Positions 34,683 to 44,079 of a DNA stretch of 64,000 nt are shown here, in pieces. Under the pieces are notes generated by a model. It was not told the origin of the DNA, searched no databases, and saw only the letters and a program-made list of their open reading frames with translations. The translations under genes and the position numbers were made by a program. The stretch comes from VRUE01 sp963704505 (GTDB lineage: Bacteria > Actinomycetota > Thermoleophilia > Solirubrobacterales > 70-9). The stretch spans positions 124,001 to 188,000 of the forward strand of contig OY969912.1 of assembly GCA_963704505.1 (NCBI GenBank), in the 5' to 3' direction. The stretch's first letter is position 1, and each line of letters begins with the position of its first letter.

Positions 34683-35380
34683 GCCAGAGCCGGCTGGCGC
34701 CGCGAAGCCTCGGCCCTGGCGATACGGACAGCCTCCTCGGGGCCGAGGTAGGTGCGCAGGATCATCTCGGTGAGGACGGGAAGCTGGTCGTGAAGAGTCT
34801 CGGCCTGGCCGACGATCAACTTCTCGTAGGCCGACCAGAACACGGCGCCGGCCAGCGTCTCCTCGATCGTGTCGGGCAATTCCCTGCCACGAGGGTTCTG
34901 CGAACGGCCGGCCCCCAGCAGAGGCACGAGTGCTTTCGTCGCCTGCTCATAGCGCCCGCTGATCGCCGGGCCCACGGTCAGCGACTCGACGATCACCGCA
35001 CGGGCGATCACGGGGTCGGCGACGATCTCGTCGATCAAGGTGCGGAGGGCGAGGACGACTTCGTCAGACCAGGAGAGGTCGGGAAGCGTGAGTCCGTCGC
35101 GCACTCTCTTCTCGGTCGCGGCGAAGACCGCGTCGAAGAGGGCGGTGAAGCACTCTTCCTTGGAGCGGTAATGCTTGTAGAAGGTCTTGTAACTAACGTG
35201 CGCGCGCTTGACGATCAACTCGACGGTGACGTCGGCGTATCCACGTTCGGCGACAAGCTCCCCAATCGCTCGAAGCAGCCGCCGGCGCTGATCGAGGTGG
35301 GCACTGGTGCGGGTGACGGACGCCGGCCGTGTGTCCAGAGTGGCGCGTGAAGCCCGTCCCGGTAGTGCCCGCATGGACAT
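34679..35380 (-). CDS. TetR-family regulator (M type), upstream partner of the P-type regulator
   Basis: A 233-residue regulator starting MSMRALPGRASRATL; the second Met gives the exact MRALPGRA leader of its paralogue at 55398. The helix-turn-helix region reads LVAERGYADVTVELIVKRAH then TFYKHYRSKEECF. The C-terminal part (AVFWSAYEKLIVGQAETL, MILRTYLGPEEA) also matches the 55398 protein. It is the first gene of a two-gene TetR operon and overlaps the next start by 4 nt. The candidate 19-nt operator at 35484-35502 lies about 104 nt upstream, so autoregulation is likely. Confidence 0.85.
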   Translation of the reverse strand: MSMRALPGRASRATLDTRPASVTRTSAHLDQRRRLLRAIGELVAERGYADVTVELIVKRAHVSYKTFYKHYRSKEECFTALFDAVFAATEKRVRDGLTLPDLSWSDEVVLALRTLIDEIVADPVIARAVIVESLTVGPAISGRYEQATKALVPLLGAGRSQNPRGRELPDTIEETLAGAVFWSAYEKLIVGQAETLHDQLPVLTEMILRTYLGPEEAVRIARAEASRRQPALA

Positions 35381-35483
35381 GAGGATACCCGCAGGGGCGG
35401 TTCGCTTGAAGGCTCCGGGACGCGAGCGGCTGCTCCTGCCGGCCGTTTCCAGGCGTCAAGAGGGATCCCAGAGGCTGAGCCGC

Positions 35484-35502
35484 CCTAAGAACATAGGCCT
35501 AC
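35484..35502. promoter_or_regulatory. Second copy of the candidate TetR operator
   Basis: CCTAAGAACA then TAGGCCTAC, sharing the first ten and last five bases with the site at 33873-33891. It lies in the 208-nt gap between the divergent TetR pair (start 35380) and the plus-strand gene at 35589, so it could serve both promoters. Confidence 0.5.
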
Positions 35503-35588
35503 TAACCCGAATGGATCGACTTCGAAGCACTCTCCGATGACCTGGAAAGGCTCGTTTCTTTTCTGAAGGGACTAGTAGTTTTCGACTC

Positions 35589-36023
35589 GTGTTGGCCGGG
35601 CATGACCGCGAGGCGCTGCTGCGGGTGGCGGATCAACTGAGCGCCGAGCTGGGCTACTCCGAGGGCACGGGGATCTCCGAAGCCGATTCGGGTCTGGGCG
35701 GAGATGACGGATCGATGGCGGGGATCCTCAATTCCGAAGATGAGCTTCTGGTCGCTGGAATCCGAAGGGCCTTGGCGAAGATCGCCGCCGCATCGCTCGA
35801 CGGCGGTGGGCTGGATGGCGCCGACGCGTCGAGCGCGGTCGCCGCCGCGCTCGACGGCGCCGAGATGGTGATGCGGGGCGAAATCGTGATGGGCAATGCC
35901 GGTCAGCTGCCGGCACTGCTGCCCGCCTTCGTCTTCCTGGTGACGTTGCCGGTGGTCGACCAGGACAAGGCGTTGGAGCTGTCGCAGCGTGCGGCGACCT
36001 TGGTCGACGGGGCCTTTGGCTGA
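35589..36023 (+). CDS. Small helical protein of unknown function
   Basis: A 144-residue protein starting at GTG (GTG-TTG; ATG codons occur only later). It is alanine-, leucine- and aspartate-rich with a middle Gly/Asp/Ser stretch (SGLGGDDGS) and a hydrophobic segment near the end (LPALLPAFVFLVTLPVV) that is too broken to be a confident transmembrane helix. I do not recognise a family; its composition resembles the ligand domain of TetR proteins without a DNA-binding part. It is divergent from the TetR pair and shares its promoter region and candidate operator. A hairpin follows its stop. Confidence 0.55.
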   Translation: MLAGHDREALLRVADQLSAELGYSEGTGISEADSGLGGDDGSMAGILNSEDELLVAGIRRALAKIAAASLDGGGLDGADASSAVAAALDGAEMVMRGEIVMGNAGQLPALLPAFVFLVTLPVVDQDKALELSQRAATLVDGAFG

Positions 36024-36038
36024 CCGCGACCTACGGCA

Positions 36039-36088
36039 GCGCAAACGGCGCCGGCGAAATGGGCATCCCGCCGGTGTGGCGTTTGCGC
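36039..36088 (+). terminator. Hairpin after the small helical gene
   Basis: GCGCAAAC at 36039-36046 and GTTTGCGC at 36081-36088 form a perfect 8-bp stem, with an inner CCGGCG/CGCCGG stem. It begins 16 nt after the stop of the plus-strand gene and could also close giant operon 2, whose last gene ends at 36240 on the other strand. No T-run follows. Confidence 0.5.
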
Positions 36089-36239
36089 ACTGGCGACCGA
36101 CCGGTACAGGGAACTGCGGGCCGATCGCTGTGTCTCCCGCCCGGGAAAGGCGAGGCGACACGGGTACTGCGTTCAGGGAAGCTCCGCGATCATACAGAGT
36201 TCTTTCCTAGCCGAGAGAGCCGGCTTTCCCGGAAGCCCT

Positions 36240-37766
36240 TTAGTGCCGATGCGGCTTGCGGTGCTTCACACGCACGCACTTCGAAGTTCCGCGGAAGACC
36301 TTCTTCCGGAACCCCTTCTTGCAGCCCTGCGGCTTCGGCACCAGGGCCTTCACGGTGAAGGCATAGCTCGGCGGGTTCGCCTCGACGTCACCGTCTGAGT
36401 CAACCGCTCTGACCCTGAACGTGTGCGTGCCGATGGCGAGCTGCGAGTACGTCGCTCCGCCGGCCGGGCAGCTCGAGAACTGTGCCGCGTCCATGGCGCA
36501 CTCGAAGACCGCGTCGGGTCGGTTCGAGTGGTAGGTGAAGGCGACAGAAGTGTCGGGGGTCGTGCCGGCCGGCTTGCCGTCGATGTTGGTCACCGGGGGC
36601 GGGATGTCGGTAGTCCATGTGTAGGTCGAAGGCGGCGACTGCACGTTGCCGGCCCGGTCGACGGCGGCGACCGCGAACGTGTGGGGGCCGGCGCTCAACG
36701 ACTGGAGCACGACCCCGGACCGGCAGGCGGCGGCCGGTGAGGAATCCAGGCTGCACCTGAAGGTCGAGCCTTCCTCGCCCGAGGTGAAGGCGAACGCCGC
36801 GGTCTTGCCGAAGCTCTGCGCGGACGGGTGGGAGACGATCGTCGCCGCCGGCTCTTTCGTGTCGACGGTCCAGGTGTAGGCGGCCGGCGAGGCGTCCGGG
36901 CCTTCGGCGTTCAGGGCCCGGACCAGGAACGTATGGCTGCCGTCGGCGAGGTCGGCGTAGTCCTCCCCGTCGGCTGGACAGGCGGAGAACCGCGCCGTGT
37001 CGAGCCTGCATTGGAAGGAGGTCGCCCCGGTCGCCGTGTAGGCGAAGTGCGGGCTGGGGTCGTTCGAGGTGATCGCCGGCTTCTCGACGAGCGCGGTGTC
37101 GTCGGGCATCCCGGATTCGCACAGGTGCTCGGACGGATTCGGGCTTTCGGGCGATTGCGGGTTCGGGGTCGCTTCGAGGAAGTCGGTGGCGCTGTCGTCG
37201 GTGTCGTCTTCGCCTTCGAGCCAGGTCGGGCAGTTCGGCGCCTCCGTGCGTTCGATCGCCTTGCCCGGTGGGATCCCGCTCGGGAAGGCCGGATTTCCGA
37301 CGCCGGTGCCGGCGTATTCCGCGAGCGCCGCCTGGCCGGTGAAGGCACCCCATGCCGCACAGTCCACCGGGGTGTCGCCGACGTTCCAGCAGACGGCGCC
37401 GCCCGCCGCGTCGATCTTCATCTGCGGATCGGCGATGTCGGGGATGACGCCGAAGGCGCTTTCCACCCCGGTGTCGGCGATCAGGAAATGGGTGTTGTCG
37501 GCGCCCAGGTTGTTCCCTTTGCTGAAGGTGAACCGCACCGTCGGGTGCCCTTCGTCATCGAAGAGGATGAGCGACTTGCCGGGCAATGTGTCCCCCGCGT
37601 AGACGTAGACCGAGTAGGCCTCCAGCTCGACGTAGCTGGTGTTGTTGGCGCCCGCGTAGACCTCGCGCACTTTGATGATCGAGATCGCCTGTGCCACCGA
37701 CGCCCACAGCAGGGGCACCACGAGGACGCAGGCCGCGATCAGGATGCGGTGCCGCCGCTTGGTCAT
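36240..37766 (-). CDS. Exported lamin-tail-like protein with Ig-like repeats, last gene of giant operon 2
   Basis: A 508-residue exported protein. The signal peptide (ending SVAQA) is followed by a beta-rich domain (about 28-175) that resembles lamin-tail domains: VREVYAGANNTSYVELEAYS, SLILFDDEG. Then three Ig-like repeats of about 90 residues (starting near 215, 310 and 400) share FQCRLD or FRCSLD, a second cysteine about 10 residues on, and SHTFLVRALNAEG or PHTFAVAAVDRAGN. The tail is CKKGFRKKVFRGTSKCVRVK plus a His/Arg end, almost the same as the end of the first protein of this operon. The start overlaps the A3 stop by 4 nt (ATGA). A surface-binding role is inferred. Confidence 0.75.
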   Translation of the reverse strand: MTKRRHRILIAACVLVVPLLWASVAQAISIIKVREVYAGANNTSYVELEAYSVYVYAGDTLPGKSLILFDDEGHPTVRFTFSKGNNLGADNTHFLIADTGVESAFGVIPDIADPQMKIDAAGGAVCWNVGDTPVDCAAWGAFTGQAALAEYAGTGVGNPAFPSGIPPGKAIERTEAPNCPTWLEGEDDTDDSATDFLEATPNPQSPESPNPSEHLCESGMPDDTALVEKPAITSNDPSPHFAYTATGATSFQCRLDTARFSACPADGEDYADLADGSHTFLVRALNAEGPDASPAAYTWTVDTKEPAATIVSHPSAQSFGKTAAFAFTSGEEGSTFRCSLDSSPAAACRSGVVLQSLSAGPHTFAVAAVDRAGNVQSPPSTYTWTTDIPPPVTNIDGKPAGTTPDTSVAFTYHSNRPDAVFECAMDAAQFSSCPAGGATYSQLAIGTHTFRVRAVDSDGDVEANPPSYAFTVKALVPKPQGCKKGFRKKVFRGTSKCVRVKHRKPHRH

Positions 37767-40513
37767 CGTGCTCCCCCCCGGTCGTGACGATGCGCCCGCG
37801 CCTTACCGCTCTCGCCACCGCAGGCCGTCTTCATCGAGACGCTCTTTTCACGGGCGGCCCCGTTCTGGCCGGTGAAGGCCACGCCGATGATCGGCGGATG
37901 CGCGCAGAGGCTGCGGGTGTTGACGAGGTAGCCGTTCTTGCCGCCGAACAGGGTGAAGGAGAAGTGGCCGATCGGGGTGTCGGGCACGGTCGGCACGGTC
38001 GTCTTCAGCCTCCCGCCCTTGGCCGTTTCGGTTTCGGCCCGCGGGACGAGGTGGACCTGCCCGTTGAGGATGAAGGCCAGCTTCGGCAGGCCGCCCGAGC
38101 CGGAGACGGCGTAGACGAGGCCGCTCAGGGGCTGGTCGAGCAGCGGGGTCGTCGTCGTCGCCTTGCCGATCGGCGATTTCCCGGCGCATTCGGTGGCCGC
38201 GAGTTCTTTCTCCGAGCAGATGTTGCCGAGGTGGGCCTGGTCGATCTCGAGCGCGTTGGAGAGCGTCACGCTGATCGATTTGATGTTCGCGTCACCCGGG
38301 CGGGTCCGCAGGTCGATCTGCAGCGGGGGGTTCTTGGATCGGGCAGTTTTCTTGTGACCACCCAGCTGGCGGATCGTGAACGACGGCTTGAACGGCAGCG
38401 CGTGGCAATTGACGGCGTGGAAGTAGGAGCTGAAGTCGGCCACCGTCCCCTCCGCCCCGATGCCCTGAGAGTCGATCGAGAACGGGCTGCAGTTGGTCGG
38501 GTTGATCGTGAAGTGGGGCTTGTCGATGTTGACCTGGATCGAGCGCATCCGGATCGGAACGCCGCCGATGATCGACGGCATCGAGTCCGAGACCGCGGTC
38601 ACGTGGGCGTCCTGGGGGTCGACGTGGAGGGCGACCCGCACGACCACGGTCCCGTAGTCGTAGGGGCCGGCGAGCGCCGGGGTGATCGCGACGAGGCTGA
38701 TCGGGGCGCCCTTGAAGGGACCGGCGAGGTACATCCGGCCGAAGGCATGGAAGGGGTGTGAGCCGGGGCCCGCCGCCACGTTCGAGGTCCCGATCTGGCT
38801 CGAGGACGGGCAGCTCGGCGAAGCCTGCTGGGCACGCCCGAGGCTCGCCTCGGCGGCGGCGATCGAAGCCTCGGGGCAGTAGCTGATCCCGCGCAGGCTT
38901 CCGGTGAAGCCCGGCGGCAGCTTGAAGTTGAGGTCGCCAAGGTACTGGTCACCGTCGGCCCGATCCAACTTGAGCGAGAAGGCGCTGTAGTCGCCGGCGA
39001 GGGCGTTCGACATCCCGGCCACCAGGGAAGGCTGGAACGGGCGGATCTGCCCCGGGCAGGGTGTGCCGTTCGGCCCGCTCGTGATGTTCATGCTCGGGGT
39101 CGAGTGCTGGGGCGCCAACACCCCGTTCCAGGGGACGAAGACCGAGTCCGCCTGATAGACGGCGCAGCGGGTCGGAGTCGCGACGAGGCCGCGGTCGGAC
39201 GCGAACAGGTGGAGGTTGAACTTTTCGAACGGCACCTGCGGCAGGTCGGCGACGCTCATCGTCAGCTGGCCGGTCTTCGGGTCGGGAGAGAAGGCCGTGA
39301 CGATCTTTGCGTTGATGCCGAAGCCGCTGGCGATGAGGAAGGCGCGGTACTGGTTGCCCGGCAGCGGTTCGCCGATGTAGATCGAGCCGGTCAGCGGGCC
39401 GTCGAGCGCCGGAGTCTCGATGTCGAAGTTGCCGATCTTCGAGCTGTCGGGGCAGGCGGCGGGACCATCGCTTCCGAAGCTCGCCTGCGCGTCGCTGCAG
39501 GCCGTCTGTCCGTCGGCCGCGTCGGGGTTGATCGAGATCCCCTCCGGCAGAGTCAGGGTCGCCGAGCGCAGTGACGAAGGGGAGTTGGCCGTGCCGAGGA
39601 ACTGGGACGCCTTCAGCTGCAGCTCGAGGCCGGCCGCCGAATCCGCTCGACCCGAGGTGAGGGCAGCGTTGAAGACGGGCTCGAAGCTCTCCTCTTCGCA
39701 GCCGGTCGTCGGCGGGTATTGGGCCGCCGCGGTGGAGTGATGCGCTTCGTCCTGGTAGGTCGTCACCTCGAGCGCGACCGCTAGTGGCTGGCCCGTGCAG
39801 ATCGTCGGGTTGTCGGTCAGCGGCACGACCTTGAGGGTCGATCGGTGGGGGTTCGTTCCGCGGTTCGAGGCGCACTGGGCGCTGGCTTCGTGCGGGCATC
39901 CGGCGGGGTTGCCCGGCGACCCCACGTTGAAGCGTTCGTTGTTGTGTTCGCCGGCGGCGGGGTAACCCCAGATCGTGATGTCGGCGGTCGAAAGTGGAAT
40001 CACCTGGCTGATCCCGGAGACGGTCATCGTCAGGCCGTAGTCGCTCGCCGCCCGAACCCTGATCGGGATGTTGACCGGGACGTTGGCGACCGGGGCGATG
40101 AAGGCGAAACGTGCGGTCTCGTCGGCCGACCGGGATGCCATGTCGAAGACGGGGGCGGTGCCGAGCAGGAACCTGTCGTCGCCGGCGAAGTTGGCGCGAA
40201 CGGTCACGACACCGACCTGCGAGTCGATCGAGCAGGCCTGCAGCGCGAAGTCGTCGGCGCTGCATTTGGTCACCGCATTGGGGTTGCCGAAGACGCCCTC
40301 GGGAAGCTTTACGGCGACGTTCTGTGCGGCCTCCGGGTGGCCTGGGTCTTCCAGTTCGAAGGTGGTCCGCAGGTCGGGATGGCCACCGGCCTGGGTCGTC
40401 GAGGTGACGACTTCGAACGATTTGATCGGCTGCGTCGCCTGTGCGGGCGCCGCCACGGCCGCGGCGAAGACGATCGTCGAGCCGACCGCGGAGAAAATGC
40501 TCCTCAACCTCAT
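37763..40513 (-). CDS. Family A giant exported protein (alpha subtype), A3
   Basis: A 916-residue exported protein. The ATG at 40513 has a GGAAGGGG ribosome site and overlaps the B3 stop by 4 nt; the longer frame runs through the end of B3 and is ignored. The signal peptide ends APAQA, followed by TQAGGHPDLRTTFELE. Four modules begin at about 70, 323, 534 and 753 (KLPEGVFGNP, TLPEGISINP, KLPPGFTGSL, then ALEIDQAHLGNICSE), each with the CP/CS..SxxG cysteine pattern. It is closest to A1: both have NTRSLC or NTRNLC in the last module and a SGSGGLPKLAF phrase. The C-terminus is basic (KARAHRHDRGGAR). Confidence 0.75.
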   Translation of the reverse strand: MRLRSIFSAVGSTIVFAAAVAAPAQATQPIKSFEVVTSTTQAGGHPDLRTTFELEDPGHPEAAQNVAVKLPEGVFGNPNAVTKCSADDFALQACSIDSQVGVVTVRANFAGDDRFLLGTAPVFDMASRSADETARFAFIAPVANVPVNIPIRVRAASDYGLTMTVSGISQVIPLSTADITIWGYPAAGEHNNERFNVGSPGNPAGCPHEASAQCASNRGTNPHRSTLKVVPLTDNPTICTGQPLAVALEVTTYQDEAHHSTAAAQYPPTTGCEEESFEPVFNAALTSGRADSAAGLELQLKASQFLGTANSPSSLRSATLTLPEGISINPDAADGQTACSDAQASFGSDGPAACPDSSKIGNFDIETPALDGPLTGSIYIGEPLPGNQYRAFLIASGFGINAKIVTAFSPDPKTGQLTMSVADLPQVPFEKFNLHLFASDRGLVATPTRCAVYQADSVFVPWNGVLAPQHSTPSMNITSGPNGTPCPGQIRPFQPSLVAGMSNALAGDYSAFSLKLDRADGDQYLGDLNFKLPPGFTGSLRGISYCPEASIAAAEASLGRAQQASPSCPSSSQIGTSNVAAGPGSHPFHAFGRMYLAGPFKGAPISLVAITPALAGPYDYGTVVVRVALHVDPQDAHVTAVSDSMPSIIGGVPIRMRSIQVNIDKPHFTINPTNCSPFSIDSQGIGAEGTVADFSSYFHAVNCHALPFKPSFTIRQLGGHKKTARSKNPPLQIDLRTRPGDANIKSISVTLSNALEIDQAHLGNICSEKELAATECAGKSPIGKATTTTPLLDQPLSGLVYAVSGSGGLPKLAFILNGQVHLVPRAETETAKGGRLKTTVPTVPDTPIGHFSFTLFGGKNGYLVNTRSLCAHPPIIGVAFTGQNGAAREKSVSMKTACGGESGKARAHRHDRGGAR

Positions 40514-43500
40514 CCCCTTCCCCCCACTCCGCGGACGTGGCGCTTTTGGTGGCCCTTGTGATGGTGCTTCTTCGGCCGGTGCTTGCGGCGATGGCTCGTC
40601 TTCGGCTTGAGGTTTCCACCCGTGCCCTTGAAGGTCCCGATGTCGGGCGGGGGCGCGGCGGCGGTGCCGGGGCCATGGCACTCGTCCGAGGCCTGGCACG
40701 GAAGCGGCTGCGGGTCGAAGGGGAAACCGCCGAGCGCCCGGGCGTCGTAGATCTTCATGGCGGTTCCGTTCTGGTCCTCGGGAACCAGAACTTCGCGCGT
40801 GAAGAAGTAGGCATTCACCCCGTCGGCACTGGCCGAGACCAGACCGGAGTCGCTTGCGCCGTTGCCCGTGGAGATCAGCTGCGGGACGCCGTTCTCCCAC
40901 TCATAGGCATCCTTTTTCTTGTTCGAGTCGCGGAGGACGAGCTGGTCGGGACTGGTGAAGAACATCACCCCCCCGTCGGTGAGATTGAGGCCGAAGGCGC
41001 TGAGTGAGGTGTCTCCGGCAGGCGCGGCCCGGGTCGGCGCGCAGGAAGCGCAGTCGAGCTGAGCGGTGAGGGCGTCGTATCGGTAGATCTCGGAATGGCC
41101 TTCGTTGGGGAAGCCGGTCAGCGAGGCGCCCGAGGCGAAGGCGCCGAACTCGCCGCTCGGCGAGACTTGGAAATCTTCGAAGCCGCGGGTCTCGCTGTCG
41201 CGCACCGCGTGCCTGACCGTGGGGTCTTCGGGCTCGAGGGTGGCGACCAGGTGCGGGGCGGAGCCGGGCCTCTTGACAAAGAGGTTCGGCGCGTCCTGCG
41301 TACCGGAGCCATCGAGCTTCTCCGGCGAGAGGAAGAAGATCGTTCCGTCGCCCGCGGCGACGCCGGAGCCGCCGGCAAACGCGACGGCGCCGCAGTCGGC
41401 CGACGCGCCGACCGAGTTCCAGTGGGGGGCGCCGAGATTCGCGGACGGATTGCAGGTGTCGGCGTTGCCGGCACCGCCGGTCCCGGTCGAGACGAGAGTC
41501 AGGGTCACGCTCCCGCCGGGCGAAACATCCGCCTCGTAGATGTCGGGGCTCGAGTCGGTGTCGGCAGGGGCCAGTTTGTCGGCGCTCGTGAAGAAGACCC
41601 GTGACCCGTCGCGGGTCATCCCGTCATAGAGGACCCCGCCGGTGGTGCCTGGCGTGACGTCGACCGACGAAGAGGAGTCGCCGAGGTTCATGTAGAGGTG
41701 CCAGTAGTGATTGCCGGCCGAATCGTCGGGGGCGGCAGCCTGGCCGAACAGGACCCTGGAGCCGTCGGCGGAGATGTCCAGCTCGCCGATTCCCGCTCCC
41801 GTCATCGTCGTCCCACCGGTCGTCTTCGAGACGACGTGGGTGACGCCGGAGACCAGGTCGCGGTCATAGATCGTGAGGTCGCCGTTGGAGTTGCCGTCGG
41901 GCTCGAATTTCGAGGTCGAGCCGAAGACGAGATGGGTGCCGTTCGCCGAGAGCTCACGGCCGACGAAGCCCCCCGTCGTCGCCGTCGGCCCGGGGTCGAG
42001 CGACCCGGCCATGCCCTGCACCAGCCCCCCACCGGGCACGTTTACGGGGATACCGGTCTTGCCGTCGGCGAAGCACGGGGTGCAGATGTTGCTGCCACCG
42101 AAGGCAAGGGTCGAGAGGCTCTCGCTCGCCTGCGCCAGGGGCGACCCGAAGGGCGCCGTCGCCGGCGGCCCGTCGGCCGGGATCCCGACGTAGGTAGTCG
42201 TCCAGCCGCCCGGTCCGCGGGTGGCTACATAGGGATCGAGCCCGAGGTTCGTCGGTCCGGACAGGCCGGGAATCTTGCCGTGATGAAGCGAGTAGAGGAC
42301 CTGGTCGGATGCGCGCGGGGCCGCCGGCAGAATCACCTGCCCGGGGATCAGGTCCGACTGCACGTCGTAGCTGCCCGCATCCGCTGCCGAGACGAGCTCG
42401 TAGGCTCGGCAGTCGGAGAGCAGCGTAGTTCTCGACTGCCTTCGCGCCTGGGCGTTCGGGCAGTCCGGGTTCTCCGTTTCCTCCTTGAAGGTCGAGAGGG
42501 AGTGATCGTCGCTTGTGTCGGTTCCATTCGTGTTGACGGCGATCAGGCGGTAGTGATATTCGGCACCCGGTTCCAGCCCGTGCAGCACCTGTGAGATCGC
42601 CGCCGGGTGGTGGTTGTCGACCACTTTGAAATCCGGGACCGGCGCGCTGTTCCCATAGGCCGCGGTCGGGCCCCATTCGAAGCGATAACGGGTGTCGGAT
42701 CCGCCGGGATCGATGGTGGCGTTGAGCCGGGCGCTGTCGATGGTGACGTCGGAGGTGAACACGCCGGAGACGAGCGGAGGGCCCTGCGGCTTGAAGGTGC
42801 GATCGGCGCTGGCGCTTTCACCGTTGGGATTGGTCACGACCAGTCTGAAGTGGTAGACGGTTCCCGGTTCGAGCTGGGTGAGCAGTTTGCTCCTCACTTC
42901 CACTTCTCCGTCCGCGTTGTGGATCGGCCCCGAAGGCGTGGCGCAGGCGATCGTCTGGCCATAGCCCGTGTCGAACCCGTATTCGAAGCGGCATCCGGTG
43001 GTGTCGCCGCCTTCGTCGCTGCTCGCGTGCCCGCGGAGGACCGCGCTGACGGTCGTCGCCTCGGGTTCGTCGGCCGTCACGGTCGGGGTCTTCTTCGCTT
43101 CGCCCGGACCGAAGATGTCGACCTTTCCGCAGTCGCCGACGAAGACCCGGTGTGAGGTTCCGTCGACGGCGATGCCCTGGGAGCAGTTGATCCCCGATTC
43201 AAGCCCGTGGACGGGATCCGGGTCTCCGAAGGTGCTGATCGCGGCCCCGGGCGTGCCGGTCGTGCTCGGGGCCCACTGGGTGACGTGCTGGTAGTTGTCG
43301 ACGTAGATGCTTCCGTCGCCCGGGTCGACGGCCCAGGCTCGCGATTCGCCCCCGTTCCATTCGTTCTTGAGTTCGCCTTCGGCGTTGAACGCGTGCATGA
43401 CCCCGCCGCCGTAATTGGAGATGTAGAACCAACCGCTGGTCGGGCTCGGCGATTTCGCCTGGTTGATGGTGAAGTTGCACATGATGTCCCCGGGATCGAC

Positions 43501-44079
43501 CGTTTTCCCGAGCGGGAACCCGGCGGCCGAGAAACCGATCACCCCGGTCCCGTTGGAGGCCCACCAGAAGTTCCCTTCCGGGTCGGTGGCGCCGCCGCAC
43601 GCTTCGGAGGGCGGGCTCAGCGGAAAGTTCCCGCCGAGCTCGGTCCCGTCGGACGAGAAGGCGTGGGCGGGCTGCCCCCCGCCGGCGACGTAGATCACTC
43701 CCTGGCCTCCGGCGCCGGAGTTGTTCACGGCGATGGTCGCCTCGGCACCGAGGTTTTCGATGTGGATCGAGTTGATGCCGGGGCCGAGCGCGCTGAACGC
43801 CGAGGGGTTGCCCTGCGAGTCGAATTTGTCGAGAGTGCCCCGGGCGAGATCGAGCACGTACACGTTGCCCGTCAACTGGTCGAGCGCGATGTGGTCGACA
43901 TTGGCGAACGGGCCGGTTTCCCCTTCGGAGCTCTGCGACCCGGTGGCGTCGAAGGACTTGACGAAGGGATGGACGTAGATCGTCGTAGCCCCCGCGGGAG
44001 CGGCGATCAACGCCGCCCCGAAGCAGGCCAGGGCGATCGCCGGGAGACAGCGCCGGAGGATGGTCTTCGGGAAGGCCAT
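40510..44079 (-). CDS. Family B giant exported protein (alpha subtype), B3
   Basis: A 1189-residue exported protein with a signal peptide ending PAGATT. The N-terminal third (about 35-330) is an NHL-like propeller (DQLTGNVYVLDLARG, DGSIYVDNYQHVTQWA). Two or three FN3-like domains follow (about 335-530: CRFEYGFDTGYG, YRFEWGPTAAYG, AEYHYRLIAVNTNG). The junction CPNAQARRQSR and SDCRAYELVSAADAGS is at about 540-565. A PD40-like propeller and PCQASDECHGPG lead into a Lys/His-rich tail. Start and A4 stop share one base (TGATG). It is closest to B1 in the junction and in the AFGGSN-type repeats. Confidence 0.75.
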   Translation of the reverse strand: MAFPKTILRRCLPAIALACFGAALIAAPAGATTIYVHPFVKSFDATGSQSSEGETGPFANVDHIALDQLTGNVYVLDLARGTLDKFDSQGNPSAFSALGPGINSIHIENLGAEATIAVNNSGAGGQGVIYVAGGGQPAHAFSSDGTELGGNFPLSPPSEACGGATDPEGNFWWASNGTGVIGFSAAGFPLGKTVDPGDIMCNFTINQAKSPSPTSGWFYISNYGGGVMHAFNAEGELKNEWNGGESRAWAVDPGDGSIYVDNYQHVTQWAPSTTGTPGAAISTFGDPDPVHGLESGINCSQGIAVDGTSHRVFVGDCGKVDIFGPGEAKKTPTVTADEPEATTVSAVLRGHASSDEGGDTTGCRFEYGFDTGYGQTIACATPSGPIHNADGEVEVRSKLLTQLEPGTVYHFRLVVTNPNGESASADRTFKPQGPPLVSGVFTSDVTIDSARLNATIDPGGSDTRYRFEWGPTAAYGNSAPVPDFKVVDNHHPAAISQVLHGLEPGAEYHYRLIAVNTNGTDTSDDHSLSTFKEETENPDCPNAQARRQSRTTLLSDCRAYELVSAADAGSYDVQSDLIPGQVILPAAPRASDQVLYSLHHGKIPGLSGPTNLGLDPYVATRGPGGWTTTYVGIPADGPPATAPFGSPLAQASESLSTLAFGGSNICTPCFADGKTGIPVNVPGGGLVQGMAGSLDPGPTATTGGFVGRELSANGTHLVFGSTSKFEPDGNSNGDLTIYDRDLVSGVTHVVSKTTGGTTMTGAGIGELDISADGSRVLFGQAAAPDDSAGNHYWHLYMNLGDSSSSVDVTPGTTGGVLYDGMTRDGSRVFFTSADKLAPADTDSSPDIYEADVSPGGSVTLTLVSTGTGGAGNADTCNPSANLGAPHWNSVGASADCGAVAFAGGSGVAAGDGTIFFLSPEKLDGSGTQDAPNLFVKRPGSAPHLVATLEPEDPTVRHAVRDSETRGFEDFQVSPSGEFGAFASGASLTGFPNEGHSEIYRYDALTAQLDCASCAPTRAAPAGDTSLSAFGLNLTDGGVMFFTSPDQLVLRDSNKKKDAYEWENGVPQLISTGNGASDSGLVSASADGVNAYFFTREVLVPEDQNGTAMKIYDARALGGFPFDPQPLPCQASDECHGPGTAAAPPPDIGTFKGTGGNLKPKTSHRRKHRPKKHHHKGHQKRHVRGVGGRG

